64,000 nt of DNA from an uncultured Rhodospirillales bacterium (GTDB taxonomy: Bacteria > Pseudomonadota > Alphaproteobacteria > Reyranellales > Reyranellaceae), in NCBI GenBank assembly GCA_902825855.1, contig CADECW010000009.1, positions 8,156-72,155 on the forward strand, written 5' to 3'. This document shows positions 43,886 through 52,882 of the stretch, piece after piece. Each line of letters opens with the position of its first letter. Within the stretch, counting starts at the first letter, position 1. Made by a program: the position numbers and the translations under genes. The notes under the pieces were generated by a model, which did not search any database, was not told the origin of the DNA, and saw only the letters and a list, made by a program, of their open reading frames with translations.

Positions 43886-44934
43886 TGAGGATCCTGATCA
43901 CAGCCGATCCGGAGATCGAAGTGCCGCCCCGTCTCTATGGCGGCATCGAGCGCATCGTCGACGGCCTGGTGCGCCGGCTAAGTGCGGGCGGTCACGAAGT
44001 CTGCCTGGTCGCCAGGTCCGGCTCGCGATGCCCGGCTGATGTCCTTCATCCTTGGTCGGGAGCGAGCTCGCTATCGCGCGCAGACACCGTCCGTAACGGC
44101 ATCGCTCTTTGGAGGGCCGTACGCGCCTTCAAGCCGGACGTCATTCACAGCTTCTCGCGGCTTGCCTACCTGACCCCGCTGCTGCGCGGTGCGGTTCCGA
44201 TCATCATGTCATTCCAGCGCGATCCGACCGTTCGCACGGTCGGCACGGCGGTGAAGCTCGCCGCGCCCGATGTGCTGCGCTTCACCGGTTGCAGCGACTA
44301 CATTGCCGCCTGCGGGCGGCGTGCCGGCGGGGAGTGGCGCGGCATCCCCAACTTCTTCGAGATCGAATCACTCGACTTCCGCCCGTCGGTGGCGGCGGAC
44401 GCGCCGCTCTGCTTCCTGAGCCGCGTCGAGAGCATCAAGGGCGCCGACTGGGCGATCGCGATCGCCCGCCGCACCGGCAATCGGCTTGTGATCGCCGGCA
44501 ACCACGCCAAGACCGGCATCGAGGGCGAGTATTGGCGGACCAGGATCGAGCCATGGATCGGTCGCGACGGCATCGAATATGTCGGGCCGGTCGACGACGC
44601 TCAGAAGAACACGGCGCTGGGCCAGGCGCGTGCCATGGTCGTGCCCATCCAGTGGAACGAGCCGTTCGGCATCGTGTTCGCCGAGGCACTGGGCTGCGGC
44701 ACGCCGGTCATCTCATGTCCGCGCGGCGCGCTGCCCGAGATCGTACGCCAGGGCGTCGACGGCTTCCTGATCAAGTCGATCGAGGAGGGCTGCGAGGCGG
44801 TGGCAAAGCTCGACACCATCGATCGTGCGGGCTGCCGCCGCCGCGCCGAACAGGAGTATTCGCCCGACGCTGTGGTCGCGCGCTATGTCGAACTCTATGG
44901 GATCGCGCGTTCAGCGCTGAAGTCGCGACCATGA
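43885..44934 (+). CDS. Glycosyltransferase, family 4 type
   Basis: A 349-residue GT-B enzyme. The acceptor-side loop is PPRLYGGIERIVDGLVRRL (GGIER), then HSFSRLAYLTPLL; the donor domain has FLSRVESIKGADWAIAIA, VIAGNH and the EX7E motif in NEPFGIVFAEALGCGTPVI. Sequence flavour is that of WcaL/RfaG-like transferases. The acceptor sugar cannot be told. ATG 43885 lies in a TGATG overlap, and its end overlaps the next start by four bases (ATGA). Confidence 0.88.
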   Translation: MRILITADPEIEVPPRLYGGIERIVDGLVRRLSAGGHEVCLVARSGSRCPADVLHPWSGASSLSRADTVRNGIALWRAVRAFKPDVIHSFSRLAYLTPLLRGAVPIIMSFQRDPTVRTVGTAVKLAAPDVLRFTGCSDYIAACGRRAGGEWRGIPNFFEIESLDFRPSVAADAPLCFLSRVESIKGADWAIAIARRTGNRLVIAGNHAKTGIEGEYWRTRIEPWIGRDGIEYVGPVDDAQKNTALGQARAMVVPIQWNEPFGIVFAEALGCGTPVISCPRGALPEIVRQGVDGFLIKSIEEGCEAVAKLDTIDRAGCRRRAEQEYSPDAVVARYVELYGIARSALKSRP

Positions 44935-46226
44935 AGCGGCTTGCCCTGGTAAGTGGGCACTTTGCGCCCAGCAACCTGGTTGGTGCACAGCGGGCGCGGC
45001 TGTGGTCGCGCCATCTGCCCGAATTCGGCTGGGAACCGATCGTCGTCGCGGGCGACCCGGCGCTATACGAAGAGCTGCCGGATACCGATCTCGAGCGGCT
45101 CGTGGCGCCCGGCATCAGGGTGATCCATGCGCCGACGATGTCGACAAGGCCCGTCCGGCTAGTAGGCGACATCGGCGTGCGCGCGTTCCGGGGGTGCTAT
45201 CGCGTGCTGGCGGAGTTGTCGGCGCGGCGCGCGATCGACTTCGTGTTGATCACCATCCCGTCGAACTTCCTGGCACCCGTCGGTCGGTTGATCCATCGCC
45301 GCTACGGCCTGCCGTTCGGTATCGACTACCAGGACCCGTGGATCAATCGCTGGCCCGGCATCGACGTGCCGTTCAGCCGGGCCTGGGGTTCGTATCGACT
45401 GGCCTCGATGCTGGAGCCATGGGCGGTCCAGGGAGCGAGCCTGATCACCGGCATGGCGCCGGGCTACGTCGCGGGCATGCTCCAGCGCAATCCCAGGGTC
45501 GCCGAAAACGCCGTCGTCGCCTGCATGCCGATGGGCATCGCGCCGGAGGACTACGGCCTGGTGCGCAGCCTCGACCGGCCACCGTTCCTGTTCCAGCCGC
45601 GCGACGGCCATTTCCATATGATCTACGCGGGTGCCCTGCTGCCGCAGGGCGTCGTGGTGCTCGACTCCTTCCTGGCCGGCTTGAGCGTGCTCAAGGCACG
45701 GGCGCCCGACCTGGCCGCCCGCCTGAAGGTGCATTTCGTCGGAACAGGCAGTTCGCCCGACGACCCCGCAGGGCATCAGGTGCGGTCGCGCGCCGAACGG
45801 GCAGGCGTCGCCGACATCGTCGACGAGCACCCGCAGCGCATCGGCTACGTCGACACCCTCAATCACCTGGGCCGCAGCGACGCGGTGCTGGTCCTGGGTT
45901 CGACCGAGACGCACTACACGCCGTCGAAAGTGTTTCAGGCCGTGCTGTCGCGCCGTCCGGTCTTCGCCATGCTGCATGGGGACAGCACGGCTGTGGACAT
46001 GGTGCGGTCGATGCGTGCCGGCAGGGTGCTGACGCTCACCGAAGGGTCGTTGCCGGCGCCTGACCGCGTGGCGGAGGGCCTGCGGTCATTCGTCGATGAC
46101 GAGACCTATGATGCCGATTCCATCGATCATGCGGCCATCGATGCCTTTTCAGCTCGCGCCTCGACGCGGACGCTGGCAGCGGCGCTCGACCTGGCCTGCG
46201 AGCGGGCCGCGGCAGGGCAGAGCTAG
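44931..46226 (+). CDS. Glycosyltransferase-like protein, GT4 type
   Basis: A 431-residue protein with GT-B features: the N-terminal SGHFAPSNLVGAQRARLWSRHLPEFGWEPIVV resembles the nucleotide-sugar transferases of the WbuB/WbpX-like group, followed by PFGIDYQDPW. The C-terminal domain carries IGYVDTLNHLGRSDAVLVLGSTETHYTPSKVFQAVLSRRPVF, where the EX7E place is occupied by E-THYTPSK. Activity as a transferase is likely but the acceptor is unknown. It has a four-base overlap with the preceding gene, and the next starts two bases after it. Confidence 0.78.
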   Translation: MKRLALVSGHFAPSNLVGAQRARLWSRHLPEFGWEPIVVAGDPALYEELPDTDLERLVAPGIRVIHAPTMSTRPVRLVGDIGVRAFRGCYRVLAELSARRAIDFVLITIPSNFLAPVGRLIHRRYGLPFGIDYQDPWINRWPGIDVPFSRAWGSYRLASMLEPWAVQGASLITGMAPGYVAGMLQRNPRVAENAVVACMPMGIAPEDYGLVRSLDRPPFLFQPRDGHFHMIYAGALLPQGVVVLDSFLAGLSVLKARAPDLAARLKVHFVGTGSSPDDPAGHQVRSRAERAGVADIVDEHPQRIGYVDTLNHLGRSDAVLVLGSTETHYTPSKVFQAVLSRRPVFAMLHGDSTAVDMVRSMRAGRVLTLTEGSLPAPDRVAEGLRSFVDDETYDADSIDHAAIDAFSARASTRTLAAALDLACERAAAGQS

Positions 46227-46228
46227 CG

Positions 46229-47377
46229 ATGGTGCGCATCGGTTTCCTGATCAGCCATCCGATCCAGTACTACACGCCGATCTTCCGTGCCTTGGCGAAA
46301 CAGTGCGATCTCACCGTGTTCTTCGCTCATCGCCAGACCGCCGAGCAGCAGGCCCGCGCCGGCTTCGGCGTGGCTTTCGATTGGGATGTCGGCCTGCTGT
46401 CGGGCTATGACAGCCGCTTCCTCGTCAACGTCGCGCGTCAGCCGTCGACCGATCGCTTTGCCGGTTGTGACACGCCGGGTATTGCCGACGAGATCTTCCG
46501 TGGCAAATTCGACGCCTTCGTTGTGCCAGGCTGGGCGTTGCGCTGTTACTGGCAGGCCGTGCGCGCCTGTCGCCGTAACCGCGTGCCGGTGCTGGTGCGC
46601 GGCGATTCGCAGCTTGGCACTCCGCGCAACAAATTCATCCGCGCCGCCAAGTCGTTGGCCTTCTCGCACCTTCTGCGCCACTTTGACGGTTTTCTGTATG
46701 TCGGCAAGAGAAGCCGCGACTATCTCCTGCACTACGGTGCTCCGGCAGATCGCATGTTCTTCGCGCCGCACTGCGTCGACAATGCTGCATTCGCCGCCGC
46801 CAGCGCCGCCGCGCCGGTGTCGCGCCATCCCGGTCGCCGACGCATCCTGTTCGTCGGCAAGCTGATTGCTCGCAAGCATCCGGCCGACCTGCTGCACGCC
46901 GTTGCACGACTCCGCGAACCAGCGGCGGAAGTCGCCTTCGCCGGCTCTGGCGAACTCGAACCCGAACTCCGACAAATCGCGGCAGGCACGTCCGTGAGGG
47001 CCGACTTCATGGGCTTCGTGAACCAGAGCCGGCTTCCTGCCGTCTACGCCGCCGCCGATCTCCTGGTGCTGCCGTCGGACGGTCGCGAGACCTGGGGACT
47101 TGTGGTCAACGAGGCGATGGCGTGTGGCCTTCCTGCCGTCGTGTCGGACCAGGTCGGCTGCGGTCCCGACCTTGTCGACGAAGGATCGACGGGCGCGATA
47201 TTCCCGCTGGGCGACATCGCAGGGCTTGCGACTGCCATCGAGGCCGTCCTTGCTCTTGACGCCGACCATGTTCCGCGCCGTCTTGCAGCCAAGGTCGCGT
47301 TGTATTCGCCGGCGCGAACTACCAGCGCCATTGTCCACGCGGCGATGATCCTCGGTCGCGAGGAACGGCGAAAATGA
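46229..47377 (+). CDS. Glycosyltransferase, family 4 type
   Basis: A 382-residue GT-B enzyme. The N-terminus GFLISHPIQYYTPIFRALAK is typical of a subset of group-1 transferases; the middle holds FLYVGKRSRDYLLHYGA and PHCVDNAAF. The donor domain contains LFVGKLIARKHPADLLHAVARL and the EX7E motif in DGRETWGLVVNEAMACGLPAVVSD. Likely adds one sugar of the repeat unit. ATG 46229 follows two bases after the previous stop. A 112-base gap precedes the next gene. Confidence 0.9.
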   Translation: MVRIGFLISHPIQYYTPIFRALAKQCDLTVFFAHRQTAEQQARAGFGVAFDWDVGLLSGYDSRFLVNVARQPSTDRFAGCDTPGIADEIFRGKFDAFVVPGWALRCYWQAVRACRRNRVPVLVRGDSQLGTPRNKFIRAAKSLAFSHLLRHFDGFLYVGKRSRDYLLHYGAPADRMFFAPHCVDNAAFAAASAAAPVSRHPGRRRILFVGKLIARKHPADLLHAVARLREPAAEVAFAGSGELEPELRQIAAGTSVRADFMGFVNQSRLPAVYAAADLLVLPSDGRETWGLVVNEAMACGLPAVVSDQVGCGPDLVDEGSTGAIFPLGDIAGLATAIEAVLALDADHVPRRLAAKVALYSPARTTSAIVHAAMILGREERRK

Positions 47378-47489
47378 CGCGCACCGGCGCCGCCAATTCA
47401 CCGCAGAGCACCAGGGAAGCGGACCGTGCGAGCCGCCATCTCCGCGTTCCTTGCCGGATACGCTGGCGTTCACGCATCTCAGAGGTCCC

Positions 47490-48230
47490 ATGATGATGGA
47501 TGTCGCCAAAGGCGGCGCAAAGTGGCTGCTCGGGCGCACGGGGCTGCGACTTCTGCGAGCCGCAGAAAACCGGTTCGACGCGATGGAACGGTGCCTTTGT
47601 CAGCTGAAGGAGCTCGGATTCGACCCCAAGGTGATCGTCGACGGAGGCGCCCACCAGGGATCCTTCGCTTGCAGCGCGCACAAGGTCTTTCCATCCGCGG
47701 TCATTCATATGGTCGAACCACAGGCGTCATGCCTCCCGCTGCTGAAGGAGCTCTGCTCGGATCGTCACTTTCGCGTGCATTCCCTTGCTTTGAGCGATCG
47801 ACCAGGAACGTTGCCGATGATCTGCAAGCCGACACCGGACACCGGGGCGCACATTCCGGCCGCCGATCGGCTGGCCGAGACGACCATGCATGTCGAAGCA
47901 ACCACGCTCGACCAGCTCTTCGCGGTGGACTGCCGGCCGAACGACCGGACATTGCTCAAGCTCGACTTGCAGGGTCACGAACTGCCGGCACTCGAAGGCG
48001 CTCTGAACCTGTTGCCTTGCGTCGAAATGATCATCACGGAGGTGACGTTCCTCCGTTGGCAGGGCCTCCCTACGCGCGCCGATCTCGAGCGATTTCTCGA
48101 TGCACGCGGCTTCGACCTGTTCGAGATCGCGTCTCTGAGTGGACGCGCGAGTGACGGGCGACTCCGGCAGGGCGATTTCGTCTATGTCCGGAGAGGGTCG
48201 CCGTTGCACGAGAGAAACGGGTGGGAGTAG
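47490..48230 (+). CDS. FkbM-family methyltransferase
   Basis: A 246-residue SAM-dependent methyltransferase of the FkbM family. Motif I is VIVDGGAHQGSFA, followed by HMVEPQASCLPLL, EATTLDQLF and LLKLDLQGHELPALEGA (the conserved LKxDxxGxE pattern), then VEMIITEVTF. FkbM enzymes O-methylate sugars in many polysaccharide loci. A TTG at 47451 is possible, but ATG 47490 has AGAGG just upstream. Two methyltransferases thus lie in the locus. Nothing is seen in the 92 bases before the ABC permease gene. Confidence 0.88.
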   Translation: MMMDVAKGGAKWLLGRTGLRLLRAAENRFDAMERCLCQLKELGFDPKVIVDGGAHQGSFACSAHKVFPSAVIHMVEPQASCLPLLKELCSDRHFRVHSLALSDRPGTLPMICKPTPDTGAHIPAADRLAETTMHVEATTLDQLFAVDCRPNDRTLLKLDLQGHELPALEGALNLLPCVEMIITEVTFLRWQGLPTRADLERFLDARGFDLFEIASLSGRASDGRLRQGDFVYVRRGSPLHERNGWE

Positions 48231-48322
48231 CTACGAGTGGCCCGCCGAGGTCCCGACAAGATGCTGGTTGATGGCGCTCGAGCCCTGCCGGCGCGGGTGT
48301 TTCATCAAGCCGCGAGTGGCCG

Positions 48323-49159
48323 GTGACTGATCGGTCCAGCCAACGCCTCGTCCTCGAGGCCGGGCGCGCCGACCGTCGCTATTGGGGTGATCTGTGGCGC
48401 TATCGGGAACTCTTTCTCATTCTCGCCTGGCGTGACGTCGCCTTGCGCTACAAGCAGACGGTAATCGGCCTGGCATGGGCGTTCGTCCGACCGTTCATGA
48501 CAATGGTCGTCTTCACGATCATCTTCGGACACATAGCCAAACTGCCGACCGAAGGCACGGCACCTTACGCCGTGTTGGTCCTTGCCGGCCTTCTGCCCTG
48601 GACGCTCGTTTCTTCGATCTTCAGCGATGGAGCGGTCAGTGTTCTCGGCAATTCCCAGCTCGTGAGCAAGGTGTATTTCCCGCGCCTCATCATCCCGCTG
48701 GCGCCGGTCATCGTCGGACTGATCGATTTTGCCGTAAGCCTCGTCATCCTGTTCGGCGTAATGGCCTGGTACGGGATGGCGCTTGGCTGGCATATCCTGC
48801 TTTTGCCCGTGTTCGTCGCTCTGGCCGTGTTGGTTGCGATCGGGCCCGCGATGTGGGCCGCTGCGACGATCGTCAAGTACCGTGACTTCCGCTTCGTCGT
48901 TCCCTTTGTCATCCAGATCGGCCTGTACGTCTCCCCGGTCGGTTTCTCCACCAAGATCGTTCCGCCCGGGTGGCAGCTCCTCTACAGCCTCAATCCATTG
49001 GTAGGGGTGATCGATGGCTTTCGATGGGCAATCCTCGGCGGCGAAAGCCTACTTTACATGCCGGGCCTTGCGCTCAGCCTGACGGTGACGGCGGGAATGC
49101 TATGGCTGGGCATCCATACCTTCCGCCACACCGAACGTGGCTTCGCCGACGTGATCTAG
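48323..49159 (+). CDS. wzm: ABC-2 type polysaccharide exporter permease (Wzm-type)
   Basis: A 278-residue integral membrane protein with six helices. The ABC2 permease landmarks are WRYRELFLILAWRDVALRYKQT at the amphipathic N-terminus, GLAWAFVRPFMTMVVFTIIFG, the conserved SVLGNSQLVSKVYFPRLIIP loop and IVKYRDFRFVVPFVIQIG. Together with the next gene it would export undecaprenyl-linked glycan across the inner membrane. GTG 48323 is the likely start. Two bases separate it from wzt. Confidence 0.9.
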   Translation: MTDRSSQRLVLEAGRADRRYWGDLWRYRELFLILAWRDVALRYKQTVIGLAWAFVRPFMTMVVFTIIFGHIAKLPTEGTAPYAVLVLAGLLPWTLVSSIFSDGAVSVLGNSQLVSKVYFPRLIIPLAPVIVGLIDFAVSLVILFGVMAWYGMALGWHILLLPVFVALAVLVAIGPAMWAAATIVKYRDFRFVVPFVIQIGLYVSPVGFSTKIVPPGWQLLYSLNPLVGVIDGFRWAILGGESLLYMPGLALSLTVTAGMLWLGIHTFRHTERGFADVI

Positions 49160-49161
49160 GC

Positions 49162-50454
49162 ATGGCTGACACCGTCATCCGCGCGTCAGGGCTCGGTAAG
49201 AAGTTCCTCATCGGCCACAACGTCGAGTACAGCGCGATGCTGGGCGAGGCACTCGTGCGCCGAGCGCGAAACATCGTGCGCAAAGGTTCCGACATGCTGC
49301 GCGGCCGGCCGCTGGTGGAGGCGGACGAGGTCGAGGAATATTGGGCGTTGCGCGAGATCGATTTCGAAGTTCACCGTGGCGAAGTCGTCAGCATCATCGG
49401 GCACAACGGCGCCGGCAAGACCACGCTGCTGAAGATCCTGTCGCGCATTCTCGAACCGACCGCCGGCCGGGTGGAACTCAATGGCCGAGTGGCGAGCCTG
49501 CTGGAGATCGGGACAGGCTTCCATCCGGAACTGACGGGTCGAGAAAACATCTTCCTGAATGGCGCCATCCTCGGCATGCGGCGCCACGAGGTGCTCGGCA
49601 GGTTCGATCAGATCGTCGATTTCTCGGGCGTCGAGAAGTTCATCGATACGCCGATCAAGCGATATTCCGTCGGTATGTACGCACGCCTGGCATTCTCGGT
49701 CGCCGCTCATCTCGAGACCGAGATCCTGTTCGTCGACGAGGTCCTGGCCGTCGGCGATGCAGAATTTCAGAAGCGCTGCCTCGATCGCATGTCGGAGGTA
49801 GCCGACGCCGGCCGGTCCGTACTGTTCGTCAGTCATAATCTCGCGGCGGCCGCAGCACTGACCCGTCGTGGCATCGTCTTGAAATCCGGGCGGCTCGTCT
49901 TCGACGGGCCGATCGATGGGGCGCTAGCCCAATACTCGGCGTCGCTCGAGAAAGGAAAGTCCGAACGTAGCTGGGGACGCGGCGAACATTCGGCCATCGT
50001 TTCCGCTGATCTGCTGGATGCCGATGGTTCGCCCACGAGCACCTATGTGCCGGGCACGCGGTTCAACCTCCAGGTCGAGGTCGAAACGTCGACACTTCCT
50101 GGCCTGTCCCTCGAGTTCCTGCTGCGCGACGCCAACAGTCTGCCCGTGGGCTTCTATTCGTCCAATACCTTTTCCGAGGTGTCTTTGCCGGCGGAGCCCG
50201 GGCGATATTCATGCACGCTTGCCTTGCAACCCCTCTTTCTCGCATCCGGCAGCTACAGCTTCGACCTGACGACGAATTCCATGACGATCGTAGTCGACCA
50301 CAAGGTGTCCAATGCGGTCTCGTTTCGTGTAGCTGCGTCGAATCCAAGCGCGATCGCCTACGACTTCAAGCAGAGCCTCGGTAATGGCGTCATCGCGTTG
50401 CGGCTTGCCGCCCCTTTGGTCATCAAGCCGAGTCGACAAGGGCAGCGCGCGTGA
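49162..50454 (+). CDS. wzt: ABC exporter ATPase with C-terminal carbohydrate-binding-type domain (Wzt-type)
   Basis: A 430-residue ATPase. The nucleotide-binding domain (residues ~1-250) has Walker A GHNGAGKTT near residue 82, the signature YSVGMYARLAFS, Walker B ILFVDEVLAVGD and the H-loop SHNL. Residues ~265-420 form a beta-sandwich like the Wzt C-terminal domain that recognises the finished glycan's non-reducing end. A long DEVEEYWALREIDFEV insertion before Walker A is typical of this subfamily. The two-part protein implies that chain ends are checked before export. It follows wzm immediately. Confidence 0.92.
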   Translation: MADTVIRASGLGKKFLIGHNVEYSAMLGEALVRRARNIVRKGSDMLRGRPLVEADEVEEYWALREIDFEVHRGEVVSIIGHNGAGKTTLLKILSRILEPTAGRVELNGRVASLLEIGTGFHPELTGRENIFLNGAILGMRRHEVLGRFDQIVDFSGVEKFIDTPIKRYSVGMYARLAFSVAAHLETEILFVDEVLAVGDAEFQKRCLDRMSEVADAGRSVLFVSHNLAAAAALTRRGIVLKSGRLVFDGPIDGALAQYSASLEKGKSERSWGRGEHSAIVSADLLDADGSPTSTYVPGTRFNLQVEVETSTLPGLSLEFLLRDANSLPVGFYSSNTFSEVSLPAEPGRYSCTLALQPLFLASGSYSFDLTTNSMTIVVDHKVSNAVSFRVAASNPSAIAYDFKQSLGNGVIALRLAAPLVIKPSRQGQRA

Positions 50455-50491
50455 GTTCCACCCCAATCTCGACGACGTTGTTCGCGCTCTC

Positions 50492-51418
50492 ATGATCGAC
50501 ATGTCGATCGTCATTCCGACCTACAATCGGCTCTGGTCGCTGCCGAAAGCCGTCGAGTCCTGTCGCACGGCCGGCTGCACTGTCGAGATCATCGTCGTTG
50601 ACGACGGTAGTACGGACGGCACGTGGAACTGGTTGGAGCGACAAAGTGGCATCGTGGCAATCCGCACCGAGAACTGGGGCAAGGATTGGGCCGTGCAAAC
50701 CGCAATGGCGACCGCGCGGGGCGAGTATGTGCGCTTCCTCGACTCCGACGACTGGCTGACTGCGGACGCCAACCTCGACCAGCTCGAACTCGCACGGAGA
50801 ACCGGTGCCGATATCGTTCTCGCCGGCTACGAAGATTGCGACGAGACCACCGACAACCGACGCGTCAACGCATGGGTCGACTGTGACGATTTCATCGCCC
50901 AGCAGCTCGGCGAGGTATGGCCATCGCACTATTCTGCGTTCCTCTTCCGCCTCGATCTGATACGCGACATCCCACATCGGCAGGACTTCGCGTTGCGTGA
51001 TGATCGGTTGTTCATCCTCGAGGTCGCCATGCGCAATCCTCGGCCGGCGGTCTATCGCAAACCGGGTTTCGTGCACCGTCGGCATGACGGTGACCGCCTG
51101 CAACGTACGACGGGCTTCAAGCGAGATCTCGCGAACTGGACCTCCATCGCGATCTTCCGCAAGGTGCTGGGCGTGCTCGAGGCGCGAGGCGAACTCACGC
51201 TGCGGCGCAAGCGGGCCGCCATCGGGACGTTGTGGGCGGTCGTGCGCACGTTCGCGAAGGCATATCCCGACGAAGCAGCCGAAGTCGTCGATTGGTTCCA
51301 TCGTCTCGACCCCGACTTTCGCCCTCCCGTCCGACCCGTGCTGTCCTTGTCCTACAGGCTTCTCGGGTTTGCGAGGACTGAGCGCCTCCTTCGCTTGAGA
51401 GCTGCACTCCCATGCTAG
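50492..51418 (+). CDS. Glycosyltransferase, family 2 type (GT-A)
   Basis: A 308-residue GT-A enzyme: VIPTYNRLWSLPKAVESC at the start, IIVVDDGSTDGTW, and the DxD-type metal site in RFLDSDDWLT. A C-terminal helical region (about 60 residues) probably binds membrane. The only family 2 transferase in the locus. ATG 50492 or ATG 50501 are the possible starts; the upstream frame overlaps wzt. It overlaps the next gene by seven bases. Confidence 0.9.
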   Translation: MIDMSIVIPTYNRLWSLPKAVESCRTAGCTVEIIVVDDGSTDGTWNWLERQSGIVAIRTENWGKDWAVQTAMATARGEYVRFLDSDDWLTADANLDQLELARRTGADIVLAGYEDCDETTDNRRVNAWVDCDDFIAQQLGEVWPSHYSAFLFRLDLIRDIPHRQDFALRDDRLFILEVAMRNPRPAVYRKPGFVHRRHDGDRLQRTTGFKRDLANWTSIAIFRKVLGVLEARGELTLRRKRAAIGTLWAVVRTFAKAYPDEAAEVVDWFHRLDPDFRPPVRPVLSLSYRLLGFARTERLLRLRAALPC

Positions 51419-52809
51419 GCATCGGTACGGACAGTGGCTCCACCGTAAGGCGACGACGTCTGCGCGTGGTTCATTGTGCAGGGTTCTATTTTCCCGATTC
51501 GACGGGTGGCACCGAAGTCTACGTCCGTGACCTGACAAGGGAATTGTTGTCCGATTCGATCGACGGAACGATCATCGCCGCGACCGATGGTGAAGCCGGA
51601 CGCTACCGGTGGCAAGGCTTCGACGTCATTCGCTATCGGCCCGATGCAACCGATAGACTGGCTGTAACGCCGGGTGGCGGCTTTCTGGGCAATACGGCTT
51701 TCCAGAAGATCGTGGAAGGCGCGAAGCCCGACGTCTTTCACCTCCATTCCTGGACCACGGGCGCGGGTCTTGATCACCTGCGGCAAGCGGCGGAGTTGGG
51801 AATTCCGTCCGTTGTCACCATGCACGTGCCGGCGGCGCTGTGTATGCGGGGCACGATGCTGCTGGAAGGAACGAAGCCATGCGACGGTCGTATCGACGAT
51901 AGGAGATGCGCACGGTGCTTCGCATTGTGTCGCGGATTGCCGAAGCCTGCTGCCTGGCTGGTCTCGCGATTGCCGAAGTGGGATTTCCACGACGGCGGAA
52001 TGTCACGGATTTCAAGCCGAGCTACCGGCGTTCTATCGCTCCGGGCCAGTGCGGTCCGCAAGGCGCGACAGCTCCACGCCATGGCCGCTCTTGCGCAGCG
52101 CATCGTCGCTCCCAGCGATTGGGTCCTCGCAGCCTTGGCAGCCAATGCAATCCCTTTGCACAAGATCGTCGTTTCATCGCAGGCGGCCAGCGAGGCATTC
52201 TCGGGGACTGCGCCGAGACGGCGAAAGCGCGGCCAGGATCGCAAGGTTGTCATTGGCTTCCTCGGTCGCATTGTCGTGGAGAAGGGCCCGGACCTTGTCA
52301 TCAGGGCAATGGCCCATGTCAGCAACGATCTTCCCGTGCTCTTGCGTGTGGCGGGCAGCGGAGCAGAGCCGACCTATGAGCGGCGCATCCGACGACTGGC
52401 CTCGCAGGATCGACGCATCGAACTGTTCGGCCTGGTCGAACATGAGAAGGTCTCGCAGTTTCTCGAGACGATAGATGTTCTCGCCGTGCCGTCGCGCAAC
52501 ATGGAGACGGGTCCGCTCGTGGTCCAGGAAGCCCAGGCTCTGGGGATCCCCGTGATGGGCTCAAATCTGGGAGGCATCGCCGAGCGCGTGCGCGATGGCA
52601 TCGACGGTTGGCTGCTGCCGCTCGACGACGCGCGCGTCTGGGCGGAAGCGATCGTGGAGGCGGTCAGCGACCGAGACAAGCTCGCCAGGCTGTCGCAGAA
52701 CGTGCAGCGAAGCCGCTCGGTCGCCGATGTCGCTTCGGACATGGCCTCGCTATACCGAGACGTCGTGGCTGAGCACTCGGTGCCGGAAGAGGGAGCTCGG
52801 TCGAAGTGA
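51412..52809 (+). CDS. Glycosyltransferase, family 4 type, with a cysteine-rich insertion
   Basis: A 465-residue GT-B enzyme. FYFPDSTGGTEVYVRDLTREL is the acceptor-side loop, and IGFLGRIVVEKGPDLVIRAM and SRNMETGPLVVQEAQALGIPV (EX7E equivalent with M-E-T-G) are in the donor domain. Between them, near residues 145-185, a short insertion contains four cysteines (ALCMRG, KPCDGR, RRCARCFALCRG), a pattern that could bind a metal; this insertion is known in a subset of group-1 transferases. Acceptor unknown. A further 73 bases separate it from the membrane protein gene. Confidence 0.87.
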   Translation: MLGIGTDSGSTVRRRRLRVVHCAGFYFPDSTGGTEVYVRDLTRELLSDSIDGTIIAATDGEAGRYRWQGFDVIRYRPDATDRLAVTPGGGFLGNTAFQKIVEGAKPDVFHLHSWTTGAGLDHLRQAAELGIPSVVTMHVPAALCMRGTMLLEGTKPCDGRIDDRRCARCFALCRGLPKPAAWLVSRLPKWDFHDGGMSRISSRATGVLSLRASAVRKARQLHAMAALAQRIVAPSDWVLAALAANAIPLHKIVVSSQAASEAFSGTAPRRRKRGQDRKVVIGFLGRIVVEKGPDLVIRAMAHVSNDLPVLLRVAGSGAEPTYERRIRRLASQDRRIELFGLVEHEKVSQFLETIDVLAVPSRNMETGPLVVQEAQALGIPVMGSNLGGIAERVRDGIDGWLLPLDDARVWAEAIVEAVSDRDKLARLSQNVQRSRSVADVASDMASLYRDVVAEHSVPEEGARSK

Positions 52810-52882
52810 CCCCTGGCGTCTTCCCGTGTCGCCCGGCACCGCCGAGCGGGTGTCACTGCTCGCCCAACCGGTCGACCGCTCC

